Source: Alloboseaceae bacterium BT-24-1 (GTDB lineage Bacteria > Pseudomonadota > Alphaproteobacteria > Rhizobiales > Beijerinckiaceae). Taken from it: 64,000 bases of DNA. Shown here piece after piece: positions 35,862 to 44,544 of the stretch; within the stretch, counting starts at the first letter, position 1; each line of letters starts with the position of its first letter. A program made the position numbers and the translations under genes. The stretch lies in NCBI GenBank assembly GCA_025846845.1, contig JAOYTL010000007.1, positions 186,001-250,000 on the forward strand, written 5' to 3'. The notes under the pieces are model-generated. The model was not told the origin of the DNA. It was given only the letters and a program-made list of their open reading frames with translations, and made no database searches.

Positions 35862-36134
35862 CTATCGCTTCGAGGCGAAGAGCCGGCTGAGCAGCCAGAG
35901 CGGCACGACGATCAGGGCGCCGGCGATTGCCCAGCCGCCGACCTCGCGGACCGCGTCGAAGCCGAGATCGGTGATCGAGCGGACGAAGCGCAGCGCCGAA
36001 TCGAAGAGACCGCGCGGCGACAGGCCAAGGAACGCCATGGCCGCGCCGACCAGCAGCGAGATGAAGAACAGGCGCACGAGGACGCTGAGGACGGAACCGC
36101 CCAGAAAACGCTCGGTGCCACCGCCATTGGCCAT
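35862..36134 (-). CDS. Small membrane protein, DUF6460-like
   Basis: The start at 36134 follows GGAGGGG with 6-7 base spacing and gives 90 residues; an upstream in-frame ATG was rejected. The protein has two hydrophobic segments (about residues 15-36 and 66-85) with FLGLSPRGLFDSALRFVRSI between them. The pattern resembles the small DUF6460 membrane proteins of Hyphomicrobiales. The function is unknown. Confidence 0.72.
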   Translation of the reverse strand: MANGGGTERFLGGSVLSVLVRLFFISLLVGAAMAFLGLSPRGLFDSALRFVRSITDLGFDAVREVGGWAIAGALIVVPLWLLSRLFASKR

Positions 36135-36218
36135 GGAAATCCCCTCCGGATCGTCAGCGGGACAAAACCCGCTCGCGGTTGAACCTGCGCTGAACGCCGC
36201 CGTCAACCGCCGCGCGCC

Positions 36219-36899
36219 TCAGCCCGTCGCCGAAGCGCCCTGCACGGCCCAGCCGGCGCCGGCGATCTTGGCCGCGGCGATCACGGCCTGCGTGCGGCTG
36301 TCGACGTTGAGCTTGGTCAGGATCGCCGAGACATGCGCCTTGACCGTCGCCTCGGAGACGCCGAGCTCATAGGCGATCTGCTTGTTGAGCAGCCCCTCCG
36401 ACAGCATCATCAGCACACGCACCTGCTGCGGCGTCAGCGTGGCGAGGCGCCGGACCATGTCGGCGGTCTCGTGGTCGACCGGGGCTGAAAGGTCGACTCC
36501 CGGCGGGGTCCAGACGCCGCCATCGAGCACGGCCTGGATCGCCTCGCCCATCTGCCCGACCTCGGCGGTCTTTGGCAGGAAGCCGAGCGCCCCGAACTCG
36601 ATGCAGCGGCGGATCACGGCGGGATCGTCATTGGCCGAGACGACGATCACCGGAATCTCGGGATGGGCGGCACGCAGGAAGAGCAGCCCGGAAAAGCCCT
36701 GCACGCCCGGCATGCTGAGATCAAGGAGGATGAGGTCGGTATCGGCAGCCTCGGCGAGCGCCTGGCCGAGCGCCTCGAGCGAACCGACCTCGCTGACCTC
36801 CGAGCCGGCCAGCGCATGCGACACCGCCTGGCGCAATGCGCCGCGAAAGAGCGGATGATCGTCCGCGATCACGATCCGGGTCGACGGCTGACGACTCAT
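36219..36899 (-). CDS. LuxR-type response regulator, CrbR/ErdR-like
   Basis: Starting at 36899 (GGAGG upstream) the protein has 226 residues. The receiver domain has IVIADDHPLFRGAL and the phospho-acceptor Asp60 in LILLDLSMPG. A C-terminal LuxR helix-turn-helix follows (LTPQQVRVLMMLSEGLLNKQ, then VSEATVKAHVS). It is divergent from DUF4212-actP. Regulators of this type beside acetate permease genes resemble CrbR/ErdR, which with a kinase activate acetate uptake and acetyl-CoA synthetase genes. No kinase partner is adjacent. Confidence 0.87.
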   Translation of the reverse strand: MSRQPSTRIVIADDHPLFRGALRQAVSHALAGSEVSEVGSLEALGQALAEAADTDLILLDLSMPGVQGFSGLLFLRAAHPEIPVIVVSANDDPAVIRRCIEFGALGFLPKTAEVGQMGEAIQAVLDGGVWTPPGVDLSAPVDHETADMVRRLATLTPQQVRVLMMLSEGLLNKQIAYELGVSEATVKAHVSAILTKLNVDSRTQAVIAAAKIAGAGWAVQGASATG

Positions 36900-37208
36900 T
36901 GCTGGCATTTCCTCCCATCGATTGCCGCACAGTCTGGCCCTGCGCGGTCGCGATCTCAAGCGCCACCGGCGGTTTCGGCGGGGACGATGCCCGATCACCG
37001 CGATGTCGCGCAGATCGAGTGCGGCTGCAACGCGGTCGCGGCTTGGTCTTTCGGTGGGACTTACGTCTTTAGTACGCATTCTTTCGTCGACCCACTTCAA
37101 TTAACCTATCGTTAGGCGGTTGGGGACCGGACAGGCGCGAATCACGAGAATCCGACAACAGCCGGAGTTGCGAAAGAAGAAACAATAAACCTCTGGGAGA
37201 AACGTTTC
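36900..37208. promoter_or_regulatory. Divergent control region between the response regulator and DUF4212-actP
   Basis: This 309-bp gap must contain both promoters. Near the permease side are TTCAATTAACC and a small palindrome CCTATCGTTAGG (37105-37116), a possible regulator site. A ribosome site GGGAGAAAC precedes the DUF4212 ATG. No small gene is convincing here. Confidence 0.5.
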
Positions 37209-37466
37209 ATGGATTCGCAAAAGGAAGACCATCACTGGCAAAGTACAAGCAAGTTGATGCTCGTCATGATGGCGCTATGGCTGTTCTTTAGCTATATCAT
37301 CCATATGTTCGTGACGCCGCTCAACGGTATCAAGATCTTCGGCTTCCCTCTTGGCTTCTATATGGCCTCCCAGGGATCTCTCATCGCTTTCGTCGTGATG
37401 TTGTTCTGGTTCGCCAAGGCGCAAGACAAGATCGATCGCGACGCCGGCGTGGCCGAAGACGATTGA
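37209..37466 (+). CDS. DUF4212 protein, small subunit of sodium/solute symporter
   Basis: The 85-residue protein has two membrane segments (about residues 14-32 and 45-72) and a charged tail, matching the DUF4212 small subunit that accompanies acetate-type sodium/solute symporters. The composition around the start is noticeably less GC-rich. It precedes actP by 17 bp and is surely cotranscribed with it. It probably stabilises or modulates the permease. Confidence 0.9.
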   Translation: MDSQKEDHHWQSTSKLMLVMMALWLFFSYIIHMFVTPLNGIKIFGFPLGFYMASQGSLIAFVVMLFWFAKAQDKIDRDAGVAEDD

Positions 37467-37483
37467 GCCGGGAGGACTGAATC

Positions 37484-39472
37484 ATGTCGAGCGAAACACA
37501 AGCCGGCTCGGGAAGCTTCACCTCAAGCCTCGGCCGCATCTACGGGATTTATACAGGCGGTTTCGTCGCCTTCATCATCCTGGTCGCCATCCTGGAAAAG
37601 GCCGGCGTCCCGAACAAGATCCTCGGCTACATGTTCGTCGGCTTCACCATCCTGGTCTATGCCTTCATCGGCATCATCTCCAGGACGGTCCAGGTCTCGG
37701 AATATTATGTCGCCGGGCGCTCCGTGCCGGCCTTCTACAACGGCATGGCGACCGGCGCCGACTGGATGTCGGCGGCGTCCTTCATCGGCATGGCGGGCTC
37801 GCTCTTCCTGCTCGGCTATGACGGCCTCGCCTTCGTGCTCGGCTGGACCGGCGGCTATGTGCTGGTGGCGGTGCTGATCGCGCCGTTCCTGCGCAAATTC
37901 GGCGCCTATACCGTGCCCGACTTCCTGTCGGCGCGCTATGGCGGCAACGTTGCGCGCTTCCTCGGGGTCATCGTGCTGCTGGCCTGCTCCTTCACCTATG
38001 TGGTGGCGCAGATCTTCGGCACCGGCCTGATCGCGCAGCGCTTCCTCGACATGGACTTCACCGTCGCCGTCTATGTCGGTCTCGCCGGCATCCTGGTCTG
38101 CTCGATGCTCGGCGGCATGCGGGCGGTGACCTGGACGCAGGTTGCGCAATACATCGTGCTGATCGTCGCCTATCTGGTCCCCGTGGTCATCCTGTCGGCA
38201 CAGAAATACGGACTGCCGATCCCGCAGCTCACCTATGGCCAGGCGCTGCAGGAGATCACCGCGCTCGAGCAGAGCTTCCTGCAGAACAATCTTGCCACCG
38301 CGGCCACGCTCAAACCGCACACGACGCCGTTCCTGAACTACAGCCCGGCGAACTATTTCGCCCTGATCCTGTGCCTGATGGTCGGCACCGCCTCGCTGCC
38401 GCACGTGCTGATGCGCTACTTCACCACGCCGTCGGTGCGTGACGCCCGCATCTCGGTCGCGTGGTCGCTGCTGTTCATCTTCCTGCTCTACTTCACGGCG
38501 CCGGCCTATGCGGCGTTCTCGAAGCTGGAGGTCTACTCGACCCTGATCGGCAAGAACCTTGCCGACATGCCGCAATGGGTCTTCAGCTGGGGCAAGCTCG
38601 GCCTGGTGACGATCTGCGGCAAGGCGGCGGAAAGCGTCCAGGCGATCACGGCGGCCTGCGGTGCGGTCAGCGGCCATACCGGCGTGCTGCGCCTGCAGGA
38701 TTTCGGCATCAACACCGACGTGGTGGTGATCTCGACGCCTGAAATCGCAGGCCTGCCCTATGTCATCACCGGCCTCGTCGCGGCCGGCGGCCTTGCCGCC
38801 GCGCTCTCGACCGCGGACGGCCTGCTGCTCGCCATCGCCAACGCGCTCTCGCACGACGTCTACTACAAGATGATCGACAAGAACGCGCCGACGGCACGCC
38901 GCCTGATCGTCTCGCGCGTGCTTCTCGTCATCGTGGCGGTGCTGGCGGCCTATACAGCCTCGACCAGGCCTTCGGACATCCTCGCCATGGTGTCCTGGGC
39001 CTTCTCGCTGGCGGCGGGGGGACTGTTCCCGGCGTTGGTGCTCGGCATCTGGTGGAAGCGCGCCAATTCGGCGGGCGCCGTCGCCGGCATCACGGTCGGC
39101 TTCGGCCTGACGCTGTTCTACCTGGTGGTCAGCCGCTACTACCCGCATCTCGGCGTGCAGTATTTCGGGATGAGCTCGCTGCTCAACCCGGTCTCCGGCG
39201 CGCCGTTGATCTCGGCCGAGAACATGGCGAAATTCCTGGCCGACCCGGCGATCGCCAGCGGCCCGGCGCTGGTGACCAACCCGCTCGCCTCCAAGGTCGG
39301 CTGGTTCAACATCAACAACATCTCCTCGGCGCTGTTCGGCCTGCCGGCCGGCTTCCTGGCGATGTATGTCGTGTCGATGCTGACCGCCGCGCCCTCCAAG
39401 GCGATGATGGACTTCGTCGACGCCTGCCGCCGTCCGCGCGGCGGCACGATCATGGAAGAGAAGACGAGCTGA
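37484..39472 (+). CDS. actP: Cation/acetate symporter, VC_2705-type sodium/solute symporter
   Basis: The 662-residue protein is a sodium:solute symporter with about 13-14 membrane segments. The family signatures are visible in SEYYVAGRSVPAFYNGMATG, DWMSAASFIGMAGSLFLLGYD and LVAAGGLAAALSTADGLLLA. It is longer than ActP of E. coli (about 550 residues), with an extended loop near residues 250-290. This and the DUF4212 partner fit the VC_2705 subfamily. The likely substrates are acetate and related short-chain carboxylates, taken up with sodium. Confidence 0.92.
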   Translation: MSSETQAGSGSFTSSLGRIYGIYTGGFVAFIILVAILEKAGVPNKILGYMFVGFTILVYAFIGIISRTVQVSEYYVAGRSVPAFYNGMATGADWMSAASFIGMAGSLFLLGYDGLAFVLGWTGGYVLVAVLIAPFLRKFGAYTVPDFLSARYGGNVARFLGVIVLLACSFTYVVAQIFGTGLIAQRFLDMDFTVAVYVGLAGILVCSMLGGMRAVTWTQVAQYIVLIVAYLVPVVILSAQKYGLPIPQLTYGQALQEITALEQSFLQNNLATAATLKPHTTPFLNYSPANYFALILCLMVGTASLPHVLMRYFTTPSVRDARISVAWSLLFIFLLYFTAPAYAAFSKLEVYSTLIGKNLADMPQWVFSWGKLGLVTICGKAAESVQAITAACGAVSGHTGVLRLQDFGINTDVVVISTPEIAGLPYVITGLVAAGGLAAALSTADGLLLAIANALSHDVYYKMIDKNAPTARRLIVSRVLLVIVAVLAAYTASTRPSDILAMVSWAFSLAAGGLFPALVLGIWWKRANSAGAVAGITVGFGLTLFYLVVSRYYPHLGVQYFGMSSLLNPVSGAPLISAENMAKFLADPAIASGPALVTNPLASKVGWFNINNISSALFGLPAGFLAMYVVSMLTAAPSKAMMDFVDACRRPRGGTIMEEKTS

Positions 39473-39497
39473 TCGCCTTCTGGCCCTGAAACCAACG

Positions 39498-39525
39498 AAG
39501 GGGCGGGACTTGCTTCCCGCCCCTT
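39498..39525 (+). terminator. Intrinsic terminator after actP
   Basis: An 11-bp stem of AAGGGGCGGGA with TCCCGCCCCTT closes a 6-base loop, 25 bp after the actP stop. It is GC-rich, with TT and pyrimidines after it rather than a long U-run. It fits as the end of the DUF4212-actP transcript. Confidence 0.7.
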
Positions 39526-39589
39526 CCCGTTCACATTACCGCAAACCGAGATTTCGCCGCGCGCCCGGCCGGCCACAGGAGAAAGCTGC

Positions 39590-39892
39590 TTGACCGATAC
39601 CGTCGGGTTCTGGGTCTTCCACCTGCCCAATCTCATGCTGGCCGCGCTGATCTACACGCTGCTCGGGCGCTACATCCTCTCCCTCTTTTTCCCACCCGAC
39701 AGCGACAAGGTGATCTGGCGCGTCTTCTGCCAGATCACGGATCCGATCCTGAACCTGGTGCGGCTGGTGACGCCGGCGCTGGTGCCGCCTCCGCTGCTCA
39801 ACCTGTTCGCGATCGTCTGGCTGTTCCTGGCGCGCTTTGCGCTGTTCTACATCGTCCGCATGCTCGGGCTCCTGCCCGCCGCCACGGGGTGA
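39590..39892 (+). CDS. YggT family membrane protein
   Basis: The 100-residue protein starts with TTG after GGAGAAAG. It has two hydrophobic regions around a loop ITDPILNLVRLVTPALVPPP, the typical YggT repeat unit (two membrane helices with a conserved DP.L...R motif). YggT proteins are linked to membrane homeostasis and cell-envelope functions; the exact role here is unknown. Two more small membrane protein genes follow. Confidence 0.83.
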   Translation: MTDTVGFWVFHLPNLMLAALIYTLLGRYILSLFFPPDSDKVIWRVFCQITDPILNLVRLVTPALVPPPLLNLFAIVWLFLARFALFYIVRMLGLLPAATG

Positions 39893-39896
39893 CGCC

Positions 39897-40250
39897 ATGA
39901 ACCAGACCACAGACAATGGCGACGATCGCGACAGGCTGGTGCGGCAGGACGGGCTGCTCGTCGGCATCGCCGGCTTCTCACTGCTCTCCGGCATGCATTT
40001 CTCGCCCTATTTCGACCCGGCCTTCATCCTGGTGAAGTTCCTGCTGGCACCGTCCTTCTTCGTCTCCTCGTCGATCCTGCTGTATTATTTCACCTCGCTC
40101 TTCGTCTCGGTCGCCTGCCTGATCCTCGCCGGCGTCCCGGCCGCTGTCTTCGAGCGCCTCACCGGTCGACGGAATAGTGATGCGACCTCGCTTGGCATCT
40201 GGCTGGTCGGAGTGCTTATTCTGGCGCTGCCGGCGGTGACGGGGTTCTAG
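39897..40250 (+). CDS. Hypothetical membrane protein with three membrane segments
   Basis: The ATG at 39897, four bases after the YggT-like stop, gives 117 residues. Hydrophobic segments lie at about residues 22-35, 47-83 and 97-115, with a charged patch (FERLTGRRNSD) before the last. I recognise no family. Tight spacing suggests cotranscription with the YggT gene. Confidence 0.65.
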   Translation: MNQTTDNGDDRDRLVRQDGLLVGIAGFSLLSGMHFSPYFDPAFILVKFLLAPSFFVSSSILLYYFTSLFVSVACLILAGVPAAVFERLTGRRNSDATSLGIWLVGVLILALPAVTGF

Positions 40251-40273
40251 AGCGGCCCCCGACCGCCCTCCGC

Positions 40274-40678
40274 ATGGGGCACAACATGTCGAGCGCTGGC
40301 GACCCGGACAAGGCCGACCCGCTGCGCCGCCTGCGGACGCTCGCGGAAATCTCGACGGCGCGCGCCTGCGGCTTTGCCGGCCTTGCCACCTTCTGCCTGA
40401 TGGTCGGCCTCTCCGGCAGCCCACCCGCCGCGCTCAAGGCGGGGGGCTATTGCGCACTCCTCGTCGTCGCGGTGCTGCTCATGCTGGCACAGCAGGCGCC
40501 GCTGCGGCCCTATAAGCGTACCGAGATCTGGCTGATGCTCGACCAGGCGGAGCGCCCGCCGGAGGCCTATGCGCAGGGCGTGTTCGCGCGGGTGCGCCGT
40601 GAAACCTTCCTGCGTTTCGCCGCCTATCACGCGCTGGCGGCGACGATCCTGCTCGCTGCGGCCTTCCTGGTCCGCTGA
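40274..40678 (+). CDS. Hypothetical membrane protein
   Basis: The 134-residue product has a charged N-terminus, membrane segments at about residues 31-48 and 55-72, a central cytoplasmic region with RPYKRTEIWLMLDQAERPPE, and a final segment at about 115-134. I recognise no family. The host-like codon use and conserved-looking charged core support a real gene. It is convergent with the DNA ligase gene, 10 bp away. Confidence 0.6.
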   Translation: MGHNMSSAGDPDKADPLRRLRTLAEISTARACGFAGLATFCLMVGLSGSPPAALKAGGYCALLVVAVLLMLAQQAPLRPYKRTEIWLMLDQAERPPEAYAQGVFARVRRETFLRFAAYHALAATILLAAAFLVR

Positions 40679-40688
40679 GCCCTCCGCA

Positions 40689-42470
40689 TCAGCCACCCGC
40701 CGGCAGCAGCGCCTCCAGCGCCTCGATCCGGTCGGCCTCGCCCGGCGGCTTGTCCCAGCGGATGCGGCTGATCCGGGGAAAGCGCATGGCGATGCCGGAT
40801 TTGTGCCGTGTCGAGCGCTGCAGACCCTCGAAGGCGACCTCGAAGACCAGCCCGCTCGACGCCGTATGCGTTACCTCGCGCACCGGGCCGAAGCGGTTCA
40901 GCGTGTTCTTGCGGACATAGCGGTCGATCTCGATCAGCTCCTCGTCGGTGAAGCCGAAATAGGCCTTGCCGACCGGCACGAGCTCGTCCGCCCCCTCCTC
41001 CCCGACCCGCCAGACGCCAAAAGTGTAGTCGGAATAGAAGGAGGAGCGCTTGCCGTGGCCGCGCTGGGCATACATCAGCACGCAATCGACCAGCCGGGCA
41101 TCGCGCTTCCATTTGTACCAGTAGCCCTTCGGCCGGCCGGGCAGATAGGGCGAGTCGAGCCGCTTCAGCATACAGCCTTCGACCGCCTCGGCATCCGCGC
41201 CAGCCCCAGCGGATGCCGGATCGGCGCGAGCCTCGGTCAGCTCCTCCCAGCTTGCGAAGGGAATGCACGGCGAAAGATCGAAGCGGGCGCTGTCGAGTCT
41301 GCCGAGGAAGGCCTCGAGCCTGTCGCGGCGCTCGGTATAGGGATGGGCGCGCAGGTCATCGTCGCCCTCGGCCAACAGGTCGTAGGCGCGGATATGGGCC
41401 GGAAACTCGGCCAGCATCTTCGGCGTCACCTGCTTGCGGTTGAGCCGTTGCTGCAGTGTGTTGAAGCTCTGGACGACGCCATCGCGCATCACCAGCAATT
41501 CGCCGTCGAGCGCGCCATCCTGCGTCAGCGCCTCGGTCAGGTCGGGAAAAGCGCCGCCGATCTCCTCGCCGGTGCGCGAATAGAGCCTGACGACGCGGCT
41601 GCCATCGGGGCGCGTGCCGGCGACGGCCTGGACGCGGATACCGTCCCATTTCCATTCGGCGGCGAACTCACCGGCATCGAGCTTGTCGAAATCGCCATCC
41701 TCGATCGCATGCGAGAGCATGACCGGGCGGAAAGGCGCGGGATCGGTCGCCTCCGGCCGCGCGCCTGAGCCCTCCAGCCAGGCGAAGAGCGCGGTATAAG
41801 GCGGCTCGAGCCCATGCCAGACCTGCTCGACCTCGTCCGGTGCGATGCCGCCGAGGCTCGCCGCGGCCGTCTTGGCGAGGCGAGCGGAGACGCCGATGCG
41901 AAGCGAGCCGGTGATCAGCTTGAGCAGAGCCCAGCGCCCGGTCTCGTCGAGCGCGTCGAGCCAGGAGGCGATCAGGCGCGGCATCTCGGTCTTGCCGGAC
42001 TTTTGCAGGCCGGCGACGACGTCGGGAAGCGTTAGCGGGGCACGATTGTGGCCGGACGCGACGCTTACAGACAAAGGCGCCTCTCCTCCCCCTTGTGGGG
42101 AGGAGAGAGAGGTGGGGGGCGCCCCGCCTGACGAGCGCTCACCCGGTCGCTCGCCCCCCACCCCTGCCCCTCCCCACGAGGGGGAGGGGTTCGCGTTGGC
42201 GGCAGGCCACATCAGCGCGACGGTCTCGGAGAGATCGCCGACATAGTCGTAGGAGAGCGCGAACAGAACGGGGTCGGTGCGCTCGGCGATCAGGGCGCGG
42301 ATCAGGCCGGGCTTGGCGTTCTGGAACACCAGCCCACCGGTCATCGCCGCCAGCGCATAGCCCCGGTCGGGATCGGGCGTGGTGCGCAGATAATCGGCGA
42401 TCAGCGCGAGCTTGCCGTTGCGGCGCGGCTCATAGGCGAGGCGGTCGAGCAGCCAGGCGAAGCGGTTCAT
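40689..42470 (-). CDS. ATP-dependent DNA ligase of the Lhr/exonuclease repair cluster
   Basis: The 593-residue ligase starts at 42470, overlapping the exonuclease stop in ATGA. An N-terminal DNA-binding domain is followed by the nucleotidyltransferase domain with Lys274 in EWKWDGIRVQ (motif I KxDGxR), DGELLVMRDG and YWYKWKRDA, then an OB domain. It seals DNA nicks with ATP. This family accompanies a metallo-beta-lactamase exonuclease, an Lhr-core helicase and a phosphoesterase, and is annotated as cisplatin-damage-response ligase. Residues about 92-137 are Gly/Pro/Ser-rich and encoded by a palindromic repeat, an in-frame insertion within the N-terminal domain. Confidence 0.92.
   Translation of the reverse strand: MNRFAWLLDRLAYEPRRNGKLALIADYLRTTPDPDRGYALAAMTGGLVFQNAKPGLIRALIAERTDPVLFALSYDYVGDLSETVALMWPAANANPSPSWGGAGVGGERPGERSSGGAPPTSLSSPQGGGEAPLSVSVASGHNRAPLTLPDVVAGLQKSGKTEMPRLIASWLDALDETGRWALLKLITGSLRIGVSARLAKTAAASLGGIAPDEVEQVWHGLEPPYTALFAWLEGSGARPEATDPAPFRPVMLSHAIEDGDFDKLDAGEFAAEWKWDGIRVQAVAGTRPDGSRVVRLYSRTGEEIGGAFPDLTEALTQDGALDGELLVMRDGVVQSFNTLQQRLNRKQVTPKMLAEFPAHIRAYDLLAEGDDDLRAHPYTERRDRLEAFLGRLDSARFDLSPCIPFASWEELTEARADPASAGAGADAEAVEGCMLKRLDSPYLPGRPKGYWYKWKRDARLVDCVLMYAQRGHGKRSSFYSDYTFGVWRVGEEGADELVPVGKAYFGFTDEELIEIDRYVRKNTLNRFGPVREVTHTASSGLVFEVAFEGLQRSTRHKSGIAMRFPRISRIRWDKPPGEADRIEALEALLPAGG
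42079..42191. repeat. Palindromic repeat inserted in frame in the ligase gene
   Basis: Two hairpins, CTCCTCCCC with GGGGAGGAG at the left end and CCCCTCCCC with GGGGGAGGGG at the right end, are related to each other as inverted copies and flank a GTGGGGGGC/GCCCCCCAC pair. This is the pattern of dispersed intergenic palindromes common in Hyphomicrobiales. Here it lies wholly inside the ligase reading frame without a stop or frameshift. It adds about 45 residues. Confidence 0.8.
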
Positions 42471-43525
42471 GCCGAAGCCTCCTCCGCCGGCTTGGCGTCC
42501 GGCTCGGCTTCGCCCTCGTCGCCATAGCCGACGAGGTGGAGCGGCGTGCCCTTCAAGCCGACCGTACCGCACCAATGCGCCAGCGCCTCGGCCTCGCCAT
42601 GGGTGATCCAGATCTCGCCGGCGCCGACCTCGCGGATCGTCGCCTGGAGATCGTCCCAGTCGGCGTGGTCGGAGATGATCAGTGGCAGCTCGACGCCCTT
42701 CTGGCGCGCCCGTGCCCTGACCCGCATCCAGCCCGAGGCGAAGGCGGTGACCGGATCGGGGAAGCGGCGCGACCAGAGGTCCTGGATCGCACTCGGCGGG
42801 CAGATGACGATCTCGCCGGCAAATGCCTTGCGTCCCTCGGCCTTGCGCTCGCCGGGCTCGACCTTGCGGATCTCGCCGAGCGGGATGCCCTCGACCCGGT
42901 AGAACTCGGTGATCTTCTCGACCGCGCCGTGGATATAGATCGGCCGCTCGTAGCCGGCCTCGCGGATCAGTGCCATCAATCGCTGCGCCTTCCCCAGCGA
43001 ATAGGCCCCGACGATGTGGGTGCGCTCGGGAAAGAGCCGGACGGAATCGAGCAGCTTGGCGGTCTCGGCATGGGCCGGCGGATGGCGAAAGACCGGAAGG
43101 CCGAAGGTCGCCTCGGTGATGAAGACGTCGCAGGTTATCGGCTCGAAGGGCGCGCAGGTCGGGTCGCGCTCGCGCTTGTAGTCGCCGGAGACGACGATGC
43201 GCAGGCCCTTGTGCTCGACCACGACCTGGGCCGAGCCGAGGACATGCCCGGCCGGGACGAAGCGGACATCGACCGCGCCGATGCGGACGGTCTCGCCCGG
43301 CGCCGCCGCCTGCTGCGAGCTCGTGAAGGCCTCGCCATAGCGCAGCGCCATGATCGCCAGCGTCTCGCGCGTCGCCAGCACGGCGCCATGGCCGGCTCTG
43401 GCATGGTCGGAATGGCCATGGGTGATCAGCGCCCGCGCCACCGGGCGGACCGGGTCGATGTAGATGTCGGCCGGCGGACAATAGAGCCCGGCCGGGGTCG
43501 GCGTCAGCAGATCGGAAGGCTTCAT
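42467..43525 (-). CDS. Ligase-associated DNA exonuclease (metallo-beta-lactamase fold)
   Basis: The 352-residue protein starts MKPSDLLTPTPAGLYCPPAD and has the metal motif ITHGHSDHARAGHG, VPAGHVLGSAQ, VSGDYKRERDP and FITEATFGLP, with a C-terminal IISDHADWDDL. These are metallo-beta-lactamase/beta-CASP-like nuclease signatures of the ligase-associated exonuclease family. Its relatives are manganese-dependent DNA exonucleases. It overlaps the downstream ligase by 4 bp, so the two are co-translated. Confidence 0.92.
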   Translation of the reverse strand: MKPSDLLTPTPAGLYCPPADIYIDPVRPVARALITHGHSDHARAGHGAVLATRETLAIMALRYGEAFTSSQQAAAPGETVRIGAVDVRFVPAGHVLGSAQVVVEHKGLRIVVSGDYKRERDPTCAPFEPITCDVFITEATFGLPVFRHPPAHAETAKLLDSVRLFPERTHIVGAYSLGKAQRLMALIREAGYERPIYIHGAVEKITEFYRVEGIPLGEIRKVEPGERKAEGRKAFAGEIVICPPSAIQDLWSRRFPDPVTAFASGWMRVRARARQKGVELPLIISDHADWDDLQATIREVGAGEIWITHGEAEALAHWCGTVGLKGTPLHLVGYGDEGEAEPDAKPAEEASA

Positions 43526-43564
43526 CGTCTGGCCAGTGTCATTTGGCTCGGTTAAACCCGCAGC

Positions 43565-44524
43565 ATGATCGAAAAGGGCAGCAGCGTGTACTCCGCCAGT
43601 TCCGGGGATGAGCGTCTCGACCGTCGCTATGCCTGGGCCGAGGCGGCGCTGAAGGATGGCGATGCGCAGGCGGCGATCGACATCCTCGATCAAACGCTCG
43701 CCGAGAATTACGGTTTCACCGCCGCCTGGCATCTTTACGGGCTGGCCCAGGAGACGCTCGGGCACAATGAGGAGGCCGCGACCGCCTGGCGGCAATGCCT
43801 CGACCTCGACCCGAACGACCATGTCGGCGCCAAGCTCGACCTCGCCCGCATCGGCGCGCTGCCGGCCGAGCAGGCGACCTCGGAGAATTTCTCCGGCGTG
43901 CTGTTCGACGGCTACGCCGACCGCTTCGACAGCCACCTCGTCGGCACGTTGCAGTACCAGGCGCCAACGCTGCTGAAGGAGGCGCTCGCACGCTGCTGTA
44001 CGCAGGCCGGCAAGCCCTTCCATTTCGGAACGGCCTACGATCTCGGCTGCGGCACGGGACTGATGGGCGAGGCGATCCGCGCGCAGGTGGACTTCCTCGC
44101 CGGCTGCGATCTCTCGCCGCGCATGGTCGCCAAGGCGCGCGACAAGTTCAGCGCCGACGGCCAGCCGCTCTACGACAAGCTCGCCACCGCGGGCTTGACC
44201 GCCTTCCTGGCGAGCCGCCCCGACGCCTCGGCCGATCTCGTCATCGCCGCCGACGTCTTCGTCTATCTCGGCGACCTCGCGCCAAGCTTCCATCAAAGTG
44301 CGCGCGTCCTCAAACCGGGCGGGCTCCTCGCCTTCACGGTGCAGAGCCATGACGGCGAGGGCGTCGCCGTCGGCCAGGACCGGCGCTTCGCCCATGCCGA
44401 GGACTGGCTCAGGGAGAAGCTCGACGAGGCGAGGCTGGAACCGGCGCTGATCGAGCCGCAGAGCACCCGGATCGATCGTGGCGAGCCGGTGCCGGGGCTG
44501 CTGGTCATCGCCGAGCGCCGCTGA
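43565..44524 (+). CDS. TPR-containing SAM-dependent methyltransferase
   Basis: The 319-residue protein has an N-terminal TPR-like region (residues about 15-95, with AAIDILDQTLAENYGFTAAW) and a class I methyltransferase domain. SAM-binding motif I is YDLGCGTGLMGEAI near residue 160, followed by GCDLSPRMVAKARDK and LKPGGLLAFTV. The substrate is unknown. The gene is divergent from the exonuclease gene with a short 39-bp gap. Confidence 0.85.
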   Translation: MIEKGSSVYSASSGDERLDRRYAWAEAALKDGDAQAAIDILDQTLAENYGFTAAWHLYGLAQETLGHNEEAATAWRQCLDLDPNDHVGAKLDLARIGALPAEQATSENFSGVLFDGYADRFDSHLVGTLQYQAPTLLKEALARCCTQAGKPFHFGTAYDLGCGTGLMGEAIRAQVDFLAGCDLSPRMVAKARDKFSADGQPLYDKLATAGLTAFLASRPDASADLVIAADVFVYLGDLAPSFHQSARVLKPGGLLAFTVQSHDGEGVAVGQDRRFAHAEDWLREKLDEARLEPALIEPQSTRIDRGEPVPGLLVIAERR

Positions 44525-44544
44525 CGGCACGAGGCCAGCGGTCG

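Noticed and set aside
42471..44530. Continuous minus-strand frame from the methyltransferase region into the exonuclease
   Set aside because: The part beyond 43525 is the antisense of the methyltransferase gene; the exonuclease starts at 43525.
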